Part shown: piece by piece, positions 11,901 through 23,286 of the stretch
Position numbering within the stretch: position 1 is the first letter of the stretch
Layout: each line of letters begins with the position of its first letter
Assembly: GCA_016906335.1 (NCBI GenBank)
Contig: JADEYG010000001.1
Location: 186,001-250,000 of the forward strand
Origin: Novakomyces olei
Taxonomy: Eukaryota; Ascomycota; Novakomycetes; Novakomycetales; Novakomycetaceae
Direction of reading: 5' to 3'
Length of the DNA stretch: 64,000 nucleotides
Made by a program: the position numbers and the translations under genes
Notes under the pieces: model-generated
What the model saw: the letters and a program-made list of their open reading frames with translations, nothing else
The model's database searches: none
What the model was told of the DNA's origin: nothing

Positions 11901-12350
11901 AGCATCTTTAACCTTTTTTGCCCAAGACTCTTCAGCCCGGAACGACTCCAAATCGGTTGGGCCTGATTCTGTCACAGACGTCTCCAAGTCTGGCTCATCT
12001 GTTGGAGGGCCGGCAATTGTAGCCAAGAAAGCGTCACGGGAAATACTTCCATCAAAGAGACGCCGGTCGTATACAAACACATCCCCCTAAAATTTATTAG
12101 AAAAATTAGAAAAAGTATTAAAGTACAGAGGATTGTGCGGCTAGATTATGCGGCCGGCTACGGTGATCTGTGACGATTTGGTATCGTACGGGAATACGTG
12201 AAACCTGTTGGATCCATGCGCGCAAGGTATCATTGGTGCTACATTTGTGTCAGACAAAAAAGTAAAGGGAATAGTGCAAAAATACAATTTACTGAATGCA
12301 TCTTCAGGGCAATCTAAAGTCTGGCCGCTTGCACCCTCGACCAACCGCAT
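8921..12350 (-). CDS. ATG11: Autophagy scaffold Atg11
   Basis: Scaffold for selective autophagy that links cargo receptors to the Atg1 kinase at the phagophore assembly site. Four exons: 12286..12350, 12127..12238, 11447..12086 and 8921..11379, total 3276 nt, 1091 aa. The N-terminus (MRLVEGASGQTLDCPEDAF, then DTLRAWIQQVSRIPVRYQI, then DVFVYDRRLF) is the ubiquitin-like start of Atg11. Long coiled coils fill the middle, roughly residues 450-690. The C-terminal Atg11 domain is clear: FKIGDLALFLPTRSKNKYNP, WAAFNVGAPHYFLR, REWLIARISAIHEHVV, ending KWFVVDIEDRRKKI. Introns of 47, 40 and 67 nt have CTGAC or CTAAT branch sites. It is divergent from the SurE-like gene; the shared upstream region carries CCCTAACCC at 12543. 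Confidence 0.93.
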
Positions 12351-12542
12351 TAACAATAGCTATTCTCGACGGACAAGTGTGATCTGCACATTAATCGTGC
12401 GACGATTGGCTTGGCTGTGACAAATCCGCAGTTAATATACGAGGAAAACCCTGTCCATAATATTTTGTGTCAAACACGCACTGATTGTATGTATATTCTG
12501 GGGTTCTTGAAATCAACATTTTCGAGCCCATTTAGTCATAGA

Positions 12543-12554
12543 TAACCCTAACCC
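12543..12554. promoter_or_regulatory. Telobox (TAACCCTAACCC) in divergent promoter
   Basis: Two CCCTAA units midway between the ATG11 start (12350) and the SurE-like start (12708), about 150-190 bp from each. Teb1/Tbf1/Tay1-type Myb proteins bind such words in fungal promoters. A regulatory role here is inferred. Confidence 0.4.
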
Positions 12555-12707
12555 TTCTGTTTGGTTTAGTCATCCACAGTTTCAAGTAAGCCAACGGTCC
12601 AACACGGTACTATTGCTCACTTTGCTTAATATTAAAACAAAATAAATAAATAAATTGATGTTCATTATTTTTGGTCGGCAGATACGAACTACTACATCAA
12701 TCCAAGG

Positions 12708-13994
12708 ATGCATGTTGTCATGTAAGTTTTTGTAATTACAAGTGACAAATGTTCTAAGCGCTGACGTCAGAACGAACGATGATGGGCCGCCGGGAAAGGC
12801 ATCGCCGTACATTCAGCAGTTTGTGCAGACGCTGCGCGAGGAGACCGATTGGAAAATAACGTACGTGTATTAAATAGGCTGCCAAGTACAGCGAGCAAAC
12901 TAAATCTGACTAATTTAGGATAGTGATACCACGAACACAAAAGTCATGGATCGGAAAAGCCTTTGTTATAAACGATACTATCACAACTGCGTACTATGCT
13001 CCTAGCCAAGTTATAGGCCACGAAGGCGAAATGTACCTGGAGTCGCGCAGAGACGAGAATGAACACGAGTGGATCACGCTGGATGGTAAGCAGATTTACA
13101 ATCAAATTTGTACAAATTTAAAGGTCAAAATTTAAGAGATAATAAAATTCAAGAGATATAATGCTCGAAATATTACAGTGTTACTGACGATTGGTTTCTA
13201 GGCACTCCTGCAACCTGCACGAATATTGCAATAAATCATATTTGCAAGGAGGAGAAAGTTGATCTTGTGATTTCTGGTCCGAACTATGGGCGAAATGTGA
13301 GGCTCCGGGATATTTTTTCGCTTTTATCTTTTCCGTTTAAGGTTTCCTGTTATTAATATAGCTTTAGACCTCGGCAGTTTTTTCATTGGGCAGTGGCACA
13401 ATTGGAGGTGCTATGGAGGGGGCTTTGCTCGGTGTTCGGTCAATTGCTCTCTCATTTGCCTTTTTCGAGAAACATACGCGCCCTGAGATTGTTCGGGCGG
13501 GATGTGTACTGGGGATACGTATTATCGAGAATTTGCTACAGAATTGGCACAATGCTCATCTCTATTCAATCAATATTCCCCTAGTGAAATCCCTGCCGAA
13601 TATTCCTGTTCACTACACGAAAATCCTGCAAAATCATTGGGGTGGCGGATTTATTAAATTACCAGAAAAGCTTTCTACAGATCCAGCGTCCCTCGAGTAC
13701 GAGATTCGTGAGCAAGATATTTCTCCCAGTCAGACGCCCGAGAACGGAAGTAGTAGCAGTCCCCGTTTAATATCATCTGAGCGGTACCAATTTCATCCGG
13801 ATTTTAGCGAGCTCGCTAAATTTGTCGAGGAAAAGGGACAGTACGGGGGAGTTGAGGACGGCCGTTTGAGCGACGGATGGGCAGTTAAGGCAGGAATAGT
13901 CTCAGTCACGCCTCTGATTGCAAACTTTGCTCATGCGGATGACTCTTTGAAAGGAGAAATCAAGATCGATTTGCAAGCGAATAGATCCATTTGA
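12708..13994 (+). CDS. SurE-like 5'/3'-nucleotidase or acid phosphatase
   Basis: SurE-fold phosphatase, here 330 aa in five exons: 12708..12721, 12771..12860, 12919..13085, 13202..13296 and 13368..13994 (993 nt). The metal site motif TNDDGPPGKASPYI is split by the first intron right after the opening MHVVI. Downstream hallmarks are RTQKSWIGKAF, VISGPNYGRNTSAV and SLGSGTIGGAMEGA. In yeasts this domain occurs in PBY1-like proteins fused to a tubulin-tyrosine-ligase domain; here only the SurE part and a short tail are present. Introns show CTGACG or CTGACTAAT branch sites beside the acceptor. The 14-nt first exon was chosen because it restores the conserved Asp-Asp motif in frame. Confidence 0.9.
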
Positions 13995-14235
13995 CCTTTG
14001 CTTTCGACTAATAGAAGCATGAAACAAAGCAATTATTTAAAACAAAAAGAACAGAATGGGGGAGAGAAAACAAAAAATCTGAAAATCAAACATTATTGTT
14101 TTTATTATTTCGAGTTCCTTTAATTTTTTGGAGAAGAAAAGCATACAAGGCAAAAAGGAAAAAATGTATAATAATTGTATATATATTGAAGTCTATTTAC
14201 ATGTACATTTTGATGTCGGCGTGTGGATCTCGAAG

Positions 14236-15645
14236 CTAAAGCTTAAAGTACCCCTTTGCAGATTGCGCAATAAGTTTTGCAATATTGCGGCCAGACAAAG
14301 CACTCGTCTCCATTGTGGATATAAAAGGCTCTATAGCCTCGACGTAAAAAAATTCGTCAGCTACTTCAACAGCTGGCAAAACAGCGCGTGGAACTTCGTA
14401 GGGATAAGCGTTCCAGACTTTGCGATAGATCCATGCATCTTTATCGAGACACTCGAATAGTTGACCAATCACAACGTCATCTAAACGTTCACTTGAAAAA
14501 ATCTTGTATACATTGTCAGTGCCATCGTGCCTGACGCGACTGACGGAATTGAAAAACGGCAAACTGCCATCACTGCCCGGGACAGTGAGAATCATACGAG
14601 ACGGCTCGGCGCCAAAATAAGAGGCGGACAAATTAGAAGCAGTGGCCACAATAGTAACATGGAGCTTGACGTAATCAATGTGGGGCAGTCGACCAAACTC
14701 TGCGGGCAGGTCGATATTTGCCAGTGAGTGAGGAGCAGCAAGAACAACATAATCATAGCTTTGCTTTGTAAATTTTGTAGTGACCAGCCATTTGCTGTTG
14801 TCTTGCAGCGAGACGCTATCAACCGCTGCTAATTGCACAGTCGCGCCACTACGAATAACCCACTCGTTAAATATCTGCCAGTTCCCGCCAACGACAGACC
14901 GAGCGCCATCTGTGCTGAGGCAGACAAGGCCCTCGACTGCGTGGAAGTTGTAGACATTTTGCCCATAGTTTACGCGTGTAGATGCCTGTAGTATCTCGTA
15001 CACAAAGGCATTATCTGCTTTTAGATTCTGAGCCAGTGCGGGCACCGTCATGTTTGTGAGAGTAGCCAGTGAGTATTCGTCGTTGACAAGCAATTTCTTC
15101 AGCGCCTTGTTTAAATTAACGAATGAATAGTCATCATCGTAGAGCCGGAGAAAAGTAGAGACTACTTGCTTTGCGAACCGAGACAGCCGCATTGGTGCCA
15201 GGCCATACCGCCACAAGAGCCTTGGGGTATCGAGAAAGTTTCCATAGTTTCTATAGACAAAGCTGCTTCCGTTCCAAACGTCGAACCGGCCATTGTCCCC
15301 AAAAGTCTGAGTAGTAAACGAGAACTCTTCCGTTGCATTTGCCAGAATAGTATTGGCAGAGACAAAGATACTGGCGCCAATTTCAACGGGTCGGGAGATA
15401 TCGCCACGGACGCCGATAGTTTGAGAACGGCCTCCGATACTGTCCCGCTCGTATACTGTCACATGACAATTAGGCGCGTACTTTGCTAGATGATAGGCCG
15501 CCGACGATCCACCCGCTCCGGCGCCGATAATTGCAACTGTGCACGCTTTGCCCAGAGAAGAAAGGTCTCCGATAACCGTCTGCTCAGACCGCGCCGTAGG
15601 GACTGCGAGCAGCAGCAGTAAAAGTGAGCTCCACAAATTGACCAT
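14236..15645 (-). CDS. Prenylcysteine oxidase/lyase-like flavoprotein
   Basis: A 469-aa single-exon protein with a hydrophobic signal peptide (residues 1-20, LLLLLLAVPTARS), so it is probably secretory or vacuolar. A Rossmann FAD-binding motif follows (VAIIGAGAGGSSAAYHLAK, about residues 37-56), then YERDSIGGRSQT, which contacts the cofactor in this oxidase superfamily. Conserved stretches such as VNYGQNVYNFHAVEGLVCL and YDYVVLAAPHSLANI match prenylcysteine lyases, which oxidise farnesyl- or geranylgeranyl-cysteine left after breakdown of prenylated proteins. Several N-glycosylation sites (NAT, NGS, NMT) fit a lumenal location. It is divergent from the PLP enzyme gene at 16314. Confidence 0.88.
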   Translation of the reverse strand: MVNLWSSLLLLLLAVPTARSEQTVIGDLSSLGKACTVAIIGAGAGGSSAAYHLAKYAPNCHVTVYERDSIGGRSQTIGVRGDISRPVEIGASIFVSANTILANATEEFSFTTQTFGDNGRFDVWNGSSFVYRNYGNFLDTPRLLWRYGLAPMRLSRFAKQVVSTFLRLYDDDYSFVNLNKALKKLLVNDEYSLATLTNMTVPALAQNLKADNAFVYEILQASTRVNYGQNVYNFHAVEGLVCLSTDGARSVVGGNWQIFNEWVIRSGATVQLAAVDSVSLQDNSKWLVTTKFTKQSYDYVVLAAPHSLANIDLPAEFGRLPHIDYVKLHVTIVATASNLSASYFGAEPSRMILTVPGSDGSLPFFNSVSRVRHDGTDNVYKIFSSERLDDVVIGQLFECLDKDAWIYRKVWNAYPYEVPRAVLPAVEVADEFFYVEAIEPFISTMETSALSGRNIAKLIAQSAKGYFKL

Positions 15646-16067
15646 ACTAGACGCGATCTACCAGCGTGAGGGAATAGTACTGACAAACAAAAGCGAGATT
15701 GACAGAGAAAGTGGTAAAAGGCACCGACTGCTTAATAGCCAAATATTGGCAAACGACAAACGGCAAACGGCAATTGCTGTTGAACCGAGTGCAAACGAGC
15801 AACGCCGTAAAAATTGCTCCGAGAATTGAGTGGCGGCAGTACGGCCAGTGGAATCGAGGGGACAGGAAAAGCAGGCGAGCCGAGTTTTATTGCACACAAA
15901 TTAAAGACTATACAGGCTAATGCTCCTTTGATTATAAATAGACTATCAGCTTGAATCAAAGATCCAACTGGCCTACTCGTTTAAGCGTCGAGCTTCTATT
16001 GTGGGGACAGTACCCAATTATCGCCCAATCATTCGCCGATTAAGGTCAAAAGCGTGTATTTAGCGGC

Positions 16068-16084
16068 GAGACGACTGTCGTCTC
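16068..16084. promoter_or_regulatory. Perfect 8-bp palindrome GAGACGAC-T-GTCGTCTC
   Basis: Inverted arms of 8 bp with a single central base, 230 bp upstream of the PLP enzyme start. The tight dyad suggests a homodimer binding site; the factor is unknown. Confidence 0.4.
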
Positions 16085-16132
16085 ACAGGATTTAATGTGA
16101 ACAACATTTCGTCGTCCTTAAGAGGAATGTGA

Positions 16133-16140
16133 ATCACATG
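16133..16140 (+). promoter_or_regulatory. CDEI/Cbf1-like site ATCACATG
   Basis: Matches RTCACRTG, the Cbf1 consensus used at sulphur amino acid genes in yeasts, about 175 bp upstream of a trans-sulphuration-family enzyme. An eight-base word can occur by chance; the gene context makes it worth noting. Confidence 0.35.
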
Positions 16141-16313
16141 GCGCAAAGTAGTATAGAGTCCTAATCGCAACCTGGGTTACGGTAAACTGCGACTAGCGTA
16201 AATCCACGTCTGCAGGGAATTGAACCTTAAATAGCACTGCACTTCTCTGGTGCTCTCTGGTGCCATTACCAAGTTCGTTTCTGAGACATTCAGCAGGCAG
16301 CCATTAGTTGGAA

Positions 16314-17678
16314 ATGGCAGTGGAAAATGGCACAGAGGCCACTGGCATCGCTACTAATGCGGTACACGCCGATCATGGCGTGCCGATTAGCGTAAGTGAC
16401 GTTACACCGCCCATCCATCTCAGCACTACGTACAAATACCCACGCGACATTGATCAGCTTGTAAGCGTGCGCGATCGTAAATCCTGGGATTTCCCTGTTT
16501 ATACGCGATGGGCACACGCAAATGTGGATGGAGTGGAGGCAGTCTTGTCCAGCGTATTGAAATCTAACGCGATCGCTTATAGCTCTGGCCTTTCTGCCGC
16601 CTATGCTTTACTGAGCCATCTAAACCCGAAGACTATAGCTATTACACGCGCTGACGTGGGCGGGTATCATGGCACTCTTGGTGTTGTTAACGCGATTTCG
16701 CGTCTATCTGGATTGGTATCTGACGATATTTATTGAATTGCGCTAACAAGGGTTTAGAAACGCGTAGAGCTCAAGGATGCTCATACCCTTTCTCGAGGTG
16801 ACTGCCTGTGGCTGGAGACGCCGCTCAATCCGCTTGGAACTGCTGCGGGTAAGGCTTTCCACATTCTGTATCTATATGATTTGCTATCAATGTGCACATC
16901 GCCAGTCTAGTATTTCTAGTATTTCTACTATTCTAATTACTTTACTCTGTATTAACCCTAAAACTAATCATTAGATATCGGCGAATACTCTAGGATCGCA
17001 AAGGCCACAGGTGCGTATTTGGTAGTTGATGCCACATTTGCACCTTTTCCCCTTCAGAATCCTTTTGAGCATGGAGCTGATTTTGTTTTGCATTCTGCCA
17101 CAAAATACCTCGGAGGTCATTCTGATGTCCTGGCTGGCGTCATTCTGAGCCGAGATGCCAGTATTCTAGAGCAGCTAAAGCTCGATCGGTCTATGTTTGG
17201 TACGGTGCCAGCGCCCCAAGTAGCGTCACTGCTACTCCGCTCGCTCCGTACTTTTCCCCTACGTATCAAGCAGCACAGCGAAAACTCAAAAACAGTGGTC
17301 CAGTTTTTAAATAAATTAGCGGCAAATAAAAGCTTTGCGGATGAACAGGGGGTAAAGTATGGCTTGCTCCGTAAAGTAACACATACGTCGTTGCAGACAG
17401 AGCCTTTTGTCGCGAAACAAATGACCGGGGGTCATTCACCAACCTTTTCTATTTATTTCGATTTGCCTTTGACTGCAAGGCGGTTTTGCTCTAACGTCGG
17501 CAACCTTAAGCTCTTCGATCATTGCACTTCACTCGGAGGTGCAGAGTCTTTGGTCGAATGGCGAGCAATGTCGGATCCGGAAGTGGATCCTACTCTTGTT
17601 CGTGTCAGCATCGGTCTGGAAGATGCTCAAGATCTTATACAAGACATTGTCGCTGCTCTGCGTCGTATTGACTTTTAG
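16314..17678 (+). CDS. PLP-dependent Cys/Met metabolism enzyme (YHR112C-like)
   Basis: Member of the cystathionine gamma-synthase/beta-lyase family, 398 aa in three exons: 16314..16715, 16758..16848 and 16975..17678. Landmarks are THLS-type substrate strand PPIHLSTTYKYP, YTRWAHANVDGVEAVLSS, the glycine-rich YSSGLSAAYAL, ETPLNPLGTA, VVDATFAPFPLQNPFEHGAD and the PLP lysine in HSATKYLGGHSDVLAG. It resembles the poorly characterised YHR112C group more than canonical STR2 or STR3, so the exact reaction is unsure. The ATG at 16314 is the first in frame; a TTG lies just before it. Intron 2 (126 nt) carries an AACCCTAAA word. A CDEI-like site lies upstream, consistent with sulphur control. Confidence 0.88.
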
Positions 17679-18039
17679 AATGCTCGTTTTAATGCGTGGT
17701 TGGTTTGCCCGGGTTTGGTATTTGCGTAACATAATTTAAAACTAATTATGCCACAAGTTTCTCTGCGTTTAGTCTTTAATTAAAATTAATTAATTAATTA
17801 TAAATTAATAAATTAATAAATAAATAAATAAACAAACCTAAGCGTTTGTAATAAAAATTAATATAGACAAACCCTAACATTGCGTATCCTACACCAATTA
17901 TGGGTACCATATACGCGGTTTATCTTACACGACAAGTAACCAAGAAATGAGGTAGTATAGTAAAATTGGTCGGTCAAAGACGTCAGTGCTGTGGGAACGT
18001 AAACACCAACTCGGCTTCTGGTCCAAAGTGCGGGTCATT
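17679..18039. other. Intergenic, AT-rich repeat and telobox
   Basis: It contains an (AATT/AAAT)n AT-rich tract at about 17785-17835 and AAACCCTAAC at 17869-17878, about 170 bp upstream of the dysferlin-domain gene. No gene is seen. Confidence 0.55.
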
Positions 18040-19563
18040 ATGGTCAGAGCTAAGCGGGCAAAATTCAAAAAATCGGCTTCTCATACAATATCGCTGAACG
18101 ACAATGACGCAGACGAAGAAGTTGCGCCCGGTGGCGAAGATGTTTCCTCACCGCTAATACAGAGAAACCAGCCAGAAACATTAACAACAGCAACAACAGA
18201 GCAGCAAAGACCAGCAAGCTCGCTCGCGGCGGCTCCTTTGGCACAGACTAATACGCGTGCTGGAAGGGAAACAGTACGGACATTTGACACTCGCGGGCAA
18301 TTAGCAGAATGGGCGCGTGGGAGCCAGAGCGATGCTGGCACCAATAGCACTGGCGTAATTGATATATTATACGAAAATCAGCGAGGGTAATACTGAACTT
18401 CAAGTGACTTTACTAATTTAAATTTAGAGCCTTTGTATGCGGCGCTTGTCTGTTCTCGTCGCAGAGTCTTTTCAGTCTTGATCCTGACGCGTGGACTGAT
18501 CGACATGGCAAGTAGGTCACTCCAAGATCTTTATTCAATTAATTTGTTTACCTCTATGACTTTAGTTAATCATCAATACAGTATTTCTTAGTTTAGTATT
18601 ATTCATTTAATTTTTATTTACTAACTTTATTTGTTTGCTTCTCTATTTTTTCCATCTTCGTTCCACCTTTTTCCCTTCCTTCGTTTCCGCTTTGTGAGAT
18701 GCATAATCACTGATTTGAAGGTACTCTCCGGTAACACCGCAGAGCGCAATTTGCCCCGATCTTACGTGGAAATGGGTAAGTCGTTTTGTTCTGAAATATC
18801 CTCCATTTATATCTGAGTAGGCCTGGCAACGCTGGTTCGTTGATATGACGGGCGATGTAGACGAAGATGGCTGGCAGTACTCGGTATCCTTTAGATCAAA
18901 TCGCTGGCATGGCAGCCATGTCTGGTTTCATTCGTTTGTCAGGCGCCGTCGCTGGCTGCGAAAACGGGTTAAACGGGTTAGTCGATAATCAATTTAAACT
19001 TATCTGAGCAGTAACTGACTCTTTTCTTTTTAGGACTTGGGTCTTCCAGAGAATGTCATTGAAGACCACTTTACACATTATTCAGCAACTATCACGGCTT
19101 CTGTGGCGAACCCCGGCAGTGCTACAGGCTATTCAAACATGGAGGAAACTTCCTTAACGGAAAACATTGAATCTGTTCCAAGTCTATTTGATGTGCTACG
19201 GCAATCTCGCATCGATCGAGAGAGACTTGACGCTATCGCGAACTTTTTAGAGCATGGCGATACTGAAATTGCCGTGCTTAAAGATAGGGTAAGCCATTTT
19301 AAAACTTACATCATACTTACATTTGCAAGATGGGCGAGCTTATGGACATGATGTTTTTCCAAAGTTCAAGATTGAAGGTCGCCTCGATAATGAAAAGAAA
19401 TTATGAGATGGCTGATCAAAAGGCTCAAACTGATACAAAAAAAGGCGATGATACCGAGGTGAAACGCCGATTGATGGTTTTGAGACAATTGTGTGATGCA
19501 AGCGATGCGTACGTGAAGCATTTAGATTTCTGGACGGACAGAATCAAGGCGAATAAAGCCTAG
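18040..19563 (+). CDS. Dysferlin-domain (Pex30/Spo73/Mug65-like) protein
   Basis: 376 aa in six exons: 18040..18386, 18428..18511, 18721..18775, 18821..18976, 19034..19288 and 19330..19563. After a disordered basic N-terminus, DILYENQRGAFVCGACLFSS and SLDPDAWTDRHGKYSPVTP match the dysferlin N motif of Pex30-family and Spo73/Mug65 proteins. WQRWFVDMTGDVDEDGWQYS and HSFVRRRRWLRKR are the Trp-rich and Arg-rich dysferlin C part. No transmembrane segments are visible, so it looks closer to Spo73/Mug65-type proteins (prospore or sporulation membranes) than to membrane-spanning Pex30. The C-terminal third is helical (MDMMFFQSSRLK, CDASDAYVKHLDFWTDR). The exon 4 donor could also be 9 nt earlier without a frame change. 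Confidence 0.88.
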
Positions 19564-20643
19564 ACGGATAGGGCTCTATACCAGGGTTAGACTTGTCCTC
19601 TTTTATAATTCTATCTTGGATATGGTTTAGGCTCGTTATTTGTTATTTTGACAAGCAACATAACATTGACGTATACTGCGAACAAAAATTATTTTTCCAG
19701 TTGTATTATTAATTGAATGTTTTCTTTTTCAAGAAAGCGTTTTTGTGGTAGTGGCAAGGAGCCTTAGAACCAAACCAGAAGGAGCGTATATTGAACTACG
19801 TGGAATTACGGCAGAATGGATCCTATTTATTAGACCATGGGTCGAGGAGTAAGTGCATCATAAGTTCCCTTTAAACACCATTTTCCTATAAGAATCCCTT
19901 TTTAAGTTAGTGGTTTAATTGACTACAACGAAATAAGCCACGGATAGAGTAATGCTGAGTTGTCTTAATCAAGATAAGGTTTACGGCCCTATCAAATACA
20001 AGTCTATAGAATCTTACAACCTTGTAGCTATTCACTTTGCTCTGTCCCTGTTCAAACTTTTTAGATTTTATTAACTTGTTAATTGATTAATGTCTGCTCA
20101 AACGCAAATATATAGTCTGACTAGGGTTTTCTATATCACTGAATAAATAAATTAAGTTTGAGTGTAGGGACCATATTTATAGCTTATTCCAACAAAACGC
20201 ACAACACTAGATAACATATGTAGTGGATTATTATTATATCAATCATCAAACTCGTATTAAACCCTAACACTATTGCATACTTATCAATCTCATTGTGATT
20301 ACTTTTATGATTCTACGGAGAGTGCACAAAGAATTTCGAGGCACATTTGTTGTGGCAGAGGATTCCAATTTGCTTTATGTCGCTCGTGCTTCAGAAGCAC
20401 GGAAGAGCTGTGGGAAGCAGCGTGTAGAAAAATGGAGACACTGTATGTTTCCCAACAGCACGTACAATAATAGCTTCTATAACATTGCTTAGCTATTGAT
20501 GCGTAACCTCTATGTGCTTCATGGTATACAAGTAAATTTATATGCATTACGTTGCCAGATTGAAGTATATTAATCCGCTATCTACGATAGCTGCTTAATG
20601 AAACAAATGAGAAGCCTTTTGTAACCGACGCCGATCAAGCAAG
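19564..20643 (+). other. Intergenic with two orphan coding-like segments
   Basis: 19736-19847 reads AKPEG-type sequence (RSLRTKPEGAYIELRGITAE, WILFIRPWVE) between an acceptor-like TTTTTCAAG and a perfect donor GTAAGTG, so it looks like an internal exon. 20307-20492 is a 61-aa frame from an ATG (HKEFRGTFVVAEDSNLLYVA, RVEKWRHC). They may belong to one spliced gene. I do not recognise it and could not find a first exon. AAACCCTAAC at about 20259-20268 lies 380 bp upstream of trehalase. Confidence 0.35.
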
Positions 20644-23023
20644 ATGGGGAGTAAAGAGCCTACATCGGAAAAGACAAGACCGCTACCGATCCGCTATGAT
20701 GCACCGGCTCGCGGTAAGAATAATTGAGATCTCTATTTGATGGACAAGCTAACTTTTGGGACAGTGTATTACGGACCGGAAAACAACAATTATCATGCAC
20801 GAGCTCAATCGTTTAATATACATGCACACGACGGCCTTAGTCTTAACCGTCGGTCGATATTTGCTGAAAGGGCACCACGGTCTCGACGCATGTCTCATGG
20901 TAAGTGGTGTCAATATTAAATATAAGACTAACCCAGAAATTAACGTAGACGACTTTGACACTGCAGAGAAAGGCGGAAGGAAGTTCGTCATCAACGTAGA
21001 CGAGACTCTTGAAGATCTACTTGCACAGGAGGATACAGACCGTAATTTCCAAATTACAGTGGATGACAAAGGTCCCAAGGTGATTGCCCTAGGTACTGCT
21101 CGTTCGAACGGCTATTCTACCGTAGAGCTACGTGGCACTTATCCGTTAAGTAATCTGTGTAAGTTTTTACATAATCTATTGAGGATCACGTATACTTATA
21201 ATCGGTTAGTGCAAGAATTGACTCTGGCAAAACACTATGGAAAGAAGACTATTATTCTAGACGAGGAGCGCATAAACGAAAACCCTGTAGACCGGCTACA
21301 TCGCCGAATTCGTGACTCGTTTTGGCACAATTTGACGCGACGCATTGACGCTAGTATGCTAGACAAGATTTGCCGAGATCCGAAGAATAGAGGCAAAAAC
21401 CAAGATCCGCGGTTGTACGTACCTGCTGTGGAGGAAGAAATATATCAATACTATGTCAAGGCGGCCAAAGAGAGGCCAGATTTAAAGCTTATTGTCGAAA
21501 AACTTCCTCATAAAATTACTGCTGAATGGATGAGAGATAAAAATGATTTTCCTGGTCTTTTGGCGCTGGCCATGGAGAAGTACAAAAAGCCTGATGGATC
21601 TATTGATTTACGGGGGCAGCCTTTCGTCGTACCAGGAGGCAGATTCAATGAACAATATGGATGGGACTCATACTTTGAGGCTCTAGGTTTACTTGTGGAT
21701 AATAAGCCTGAATTGGCTAAAGGCATGGTAGAGAATTTTATTTTTGAAATTCGTCATTATGGAAAAATTCTCAATGCGAATCGAAGTTATTACATAATGC
21801 GTAGTCAGCCTCCATTTTTAACAGACATGACAACCCAAGTTTATCGACGATTGAAGGACCAAGAAGGCTCTCTCGATTTTTTGAAGCGTGGAATGACTGC
21901 AGCTATCAAAGAGTACTATACAGTTTGGATGTCTGCCCCACGCTATGATCCCGATTCCGGGCTGTCTTGCTACAGACCAGAGGGTATAGGCATCCCACCT
22001 GAGACAGAGGCGTCACATTTTATTCATATTCTCATGCCGTATATCAAAAAGCACGGGATGGAGTTTGACGAGTTTACTAGGGCCTACAACAATTGTGAGA
22101 TTCATGAACCTGAACTCGACGAATTTTTCCGGCATGATCGAGCAGTGAGAGAGTCGGGTCATGATACAACAGCAAGATTGGAAAACATATGTGCTGATTT
22201 GGCTACAGTGGATCTCAACACTTTGTTATACAAGTATGAAACTGATATCGCCTCTACTATTTTGCACAAGTTTAATGATCATTTTGAGCTGCCAGATGGC
22301 ACAGTTGAGACGAGTGCAGTTTGGGAACGAAGGTCACGTGCACGCAGGGCTGCGGTAAACAAGTACCTGTGGAACGAGGAGAGTGGTATGTATTTTGATT
22401 ACAATACAAAGATCCGTAAGCAGCATGAATACGAGTCTGCTACTACTTTTTGGGCTCTTTGGTCTGGGATTGCTAGCCCCAAAAAGGCCTATCTTATGGT
22501 GGAAAAGGCTCTACCTAAATTCGAAATGCACGGAGGTTTAGTGGCTGGCACTAAAGAATCCCTGGAGAAAATGAGGACCACTGATCTGACTAAGCCTAAT
22601 CGTCAATGGGACTATCCAACTGGGTGGGCACCTCATCAGATAATGGCCTGGCAAGGCTTACTTCGTTATGGGTATGAGGAGGAGGCTCAAAGACTCATTT
22701 ACCGCTGGCTTTATACAATGACCAAGTCTTCCGTTGATTATAATGGCGTTGTAGTTGAAAAATACAATGTCGTTACTCACGGAGATGCTCATATTGTCAC
22801 TGCAGAATATGGGAATCAAGGAGCTGATTTCCGTGGTGTTGCAACTGAAGGCTTTGGATGGGTTAATGCTAGTTATCAGATTGGATTAAAGTATTGCAGC
22901 ACTCAAATGCGTCGGGCTCTGGGTACAATTACGCCACCAAAGGTCTATTTGAAGGGAATTGAAACACATACTGCAGAGCTTAATCTGACGGATACTGTAA
23001 CGCCTTCAGTTTTTCAAGCATGA
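20644..23023 (+). CDS. NTH1: Neutral trehalase
   Basis: Cytosolic trehalase (GH37) that hydrolyses trehalose to two glucose, 746 aa in four exons: 20644..20713, 20765..20899, 20937..21158 and 21210..23023. The fungal neutral-type N-terminus is present: [16 protein letters not shown] carries RxxS sites typical of PKA control, and the calcium-binding domain reads [18 protein letters not shown]. Both trehalase signatures are intact: [15 protein letters not shown] and [10 protein letters not shown]. The intron before [13 protein letters not shown] restores the family sequence exactly. The Met at 20644 gives the short N-terminus common in filamentous and early-diverging ascomycetes. Regulation by PKA and 14-3-3 proteins is known for the family, not shown here. 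Confidence 0.95.
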
Positions 23024-23286
23024 ATAAAAATTAATTATTTTTTGGTTTGTCTTTCTCGAGTTTTTATATTTGTATTTTCAACTGTTCAATTTTAAAATTT
23101 CCCTCGCTGTCTTAGCTTGAATTCCTACTGCATGCTTACTTTGCTGTCATGCTTTTTAACGATTTGCCTCTGAGACTCTCGTCTGTTTGATGAACATCAA
23201 AAGACATTTTATGTTTCTAAAGTGCGGGTCACTATGCAATTATCGTGGGCTATCTTGATGAATTTCCATAATGTTTATAAAATGAT

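Larger units (their letters stand above)
15646..16313. other. Divergent promoter region
   Basis: About 670 bp between the starts of the prenylcysteine oxidase and the PLP enzyme. It contains a short GGCAAAC-type direct repeat at about 15750-15775, a near-perfect palindrome at 16068 and a CDEI-like word at 16133. No coding region is seen. Confidence 0.55.

Noticed and set aside
20756-23023. Trehalase starting at 20756
   Set aside because: That codon is TTG inside intron 1; the spliced ATG at 20644 gives the proper calcium-binding and phosphosite N-terminus.
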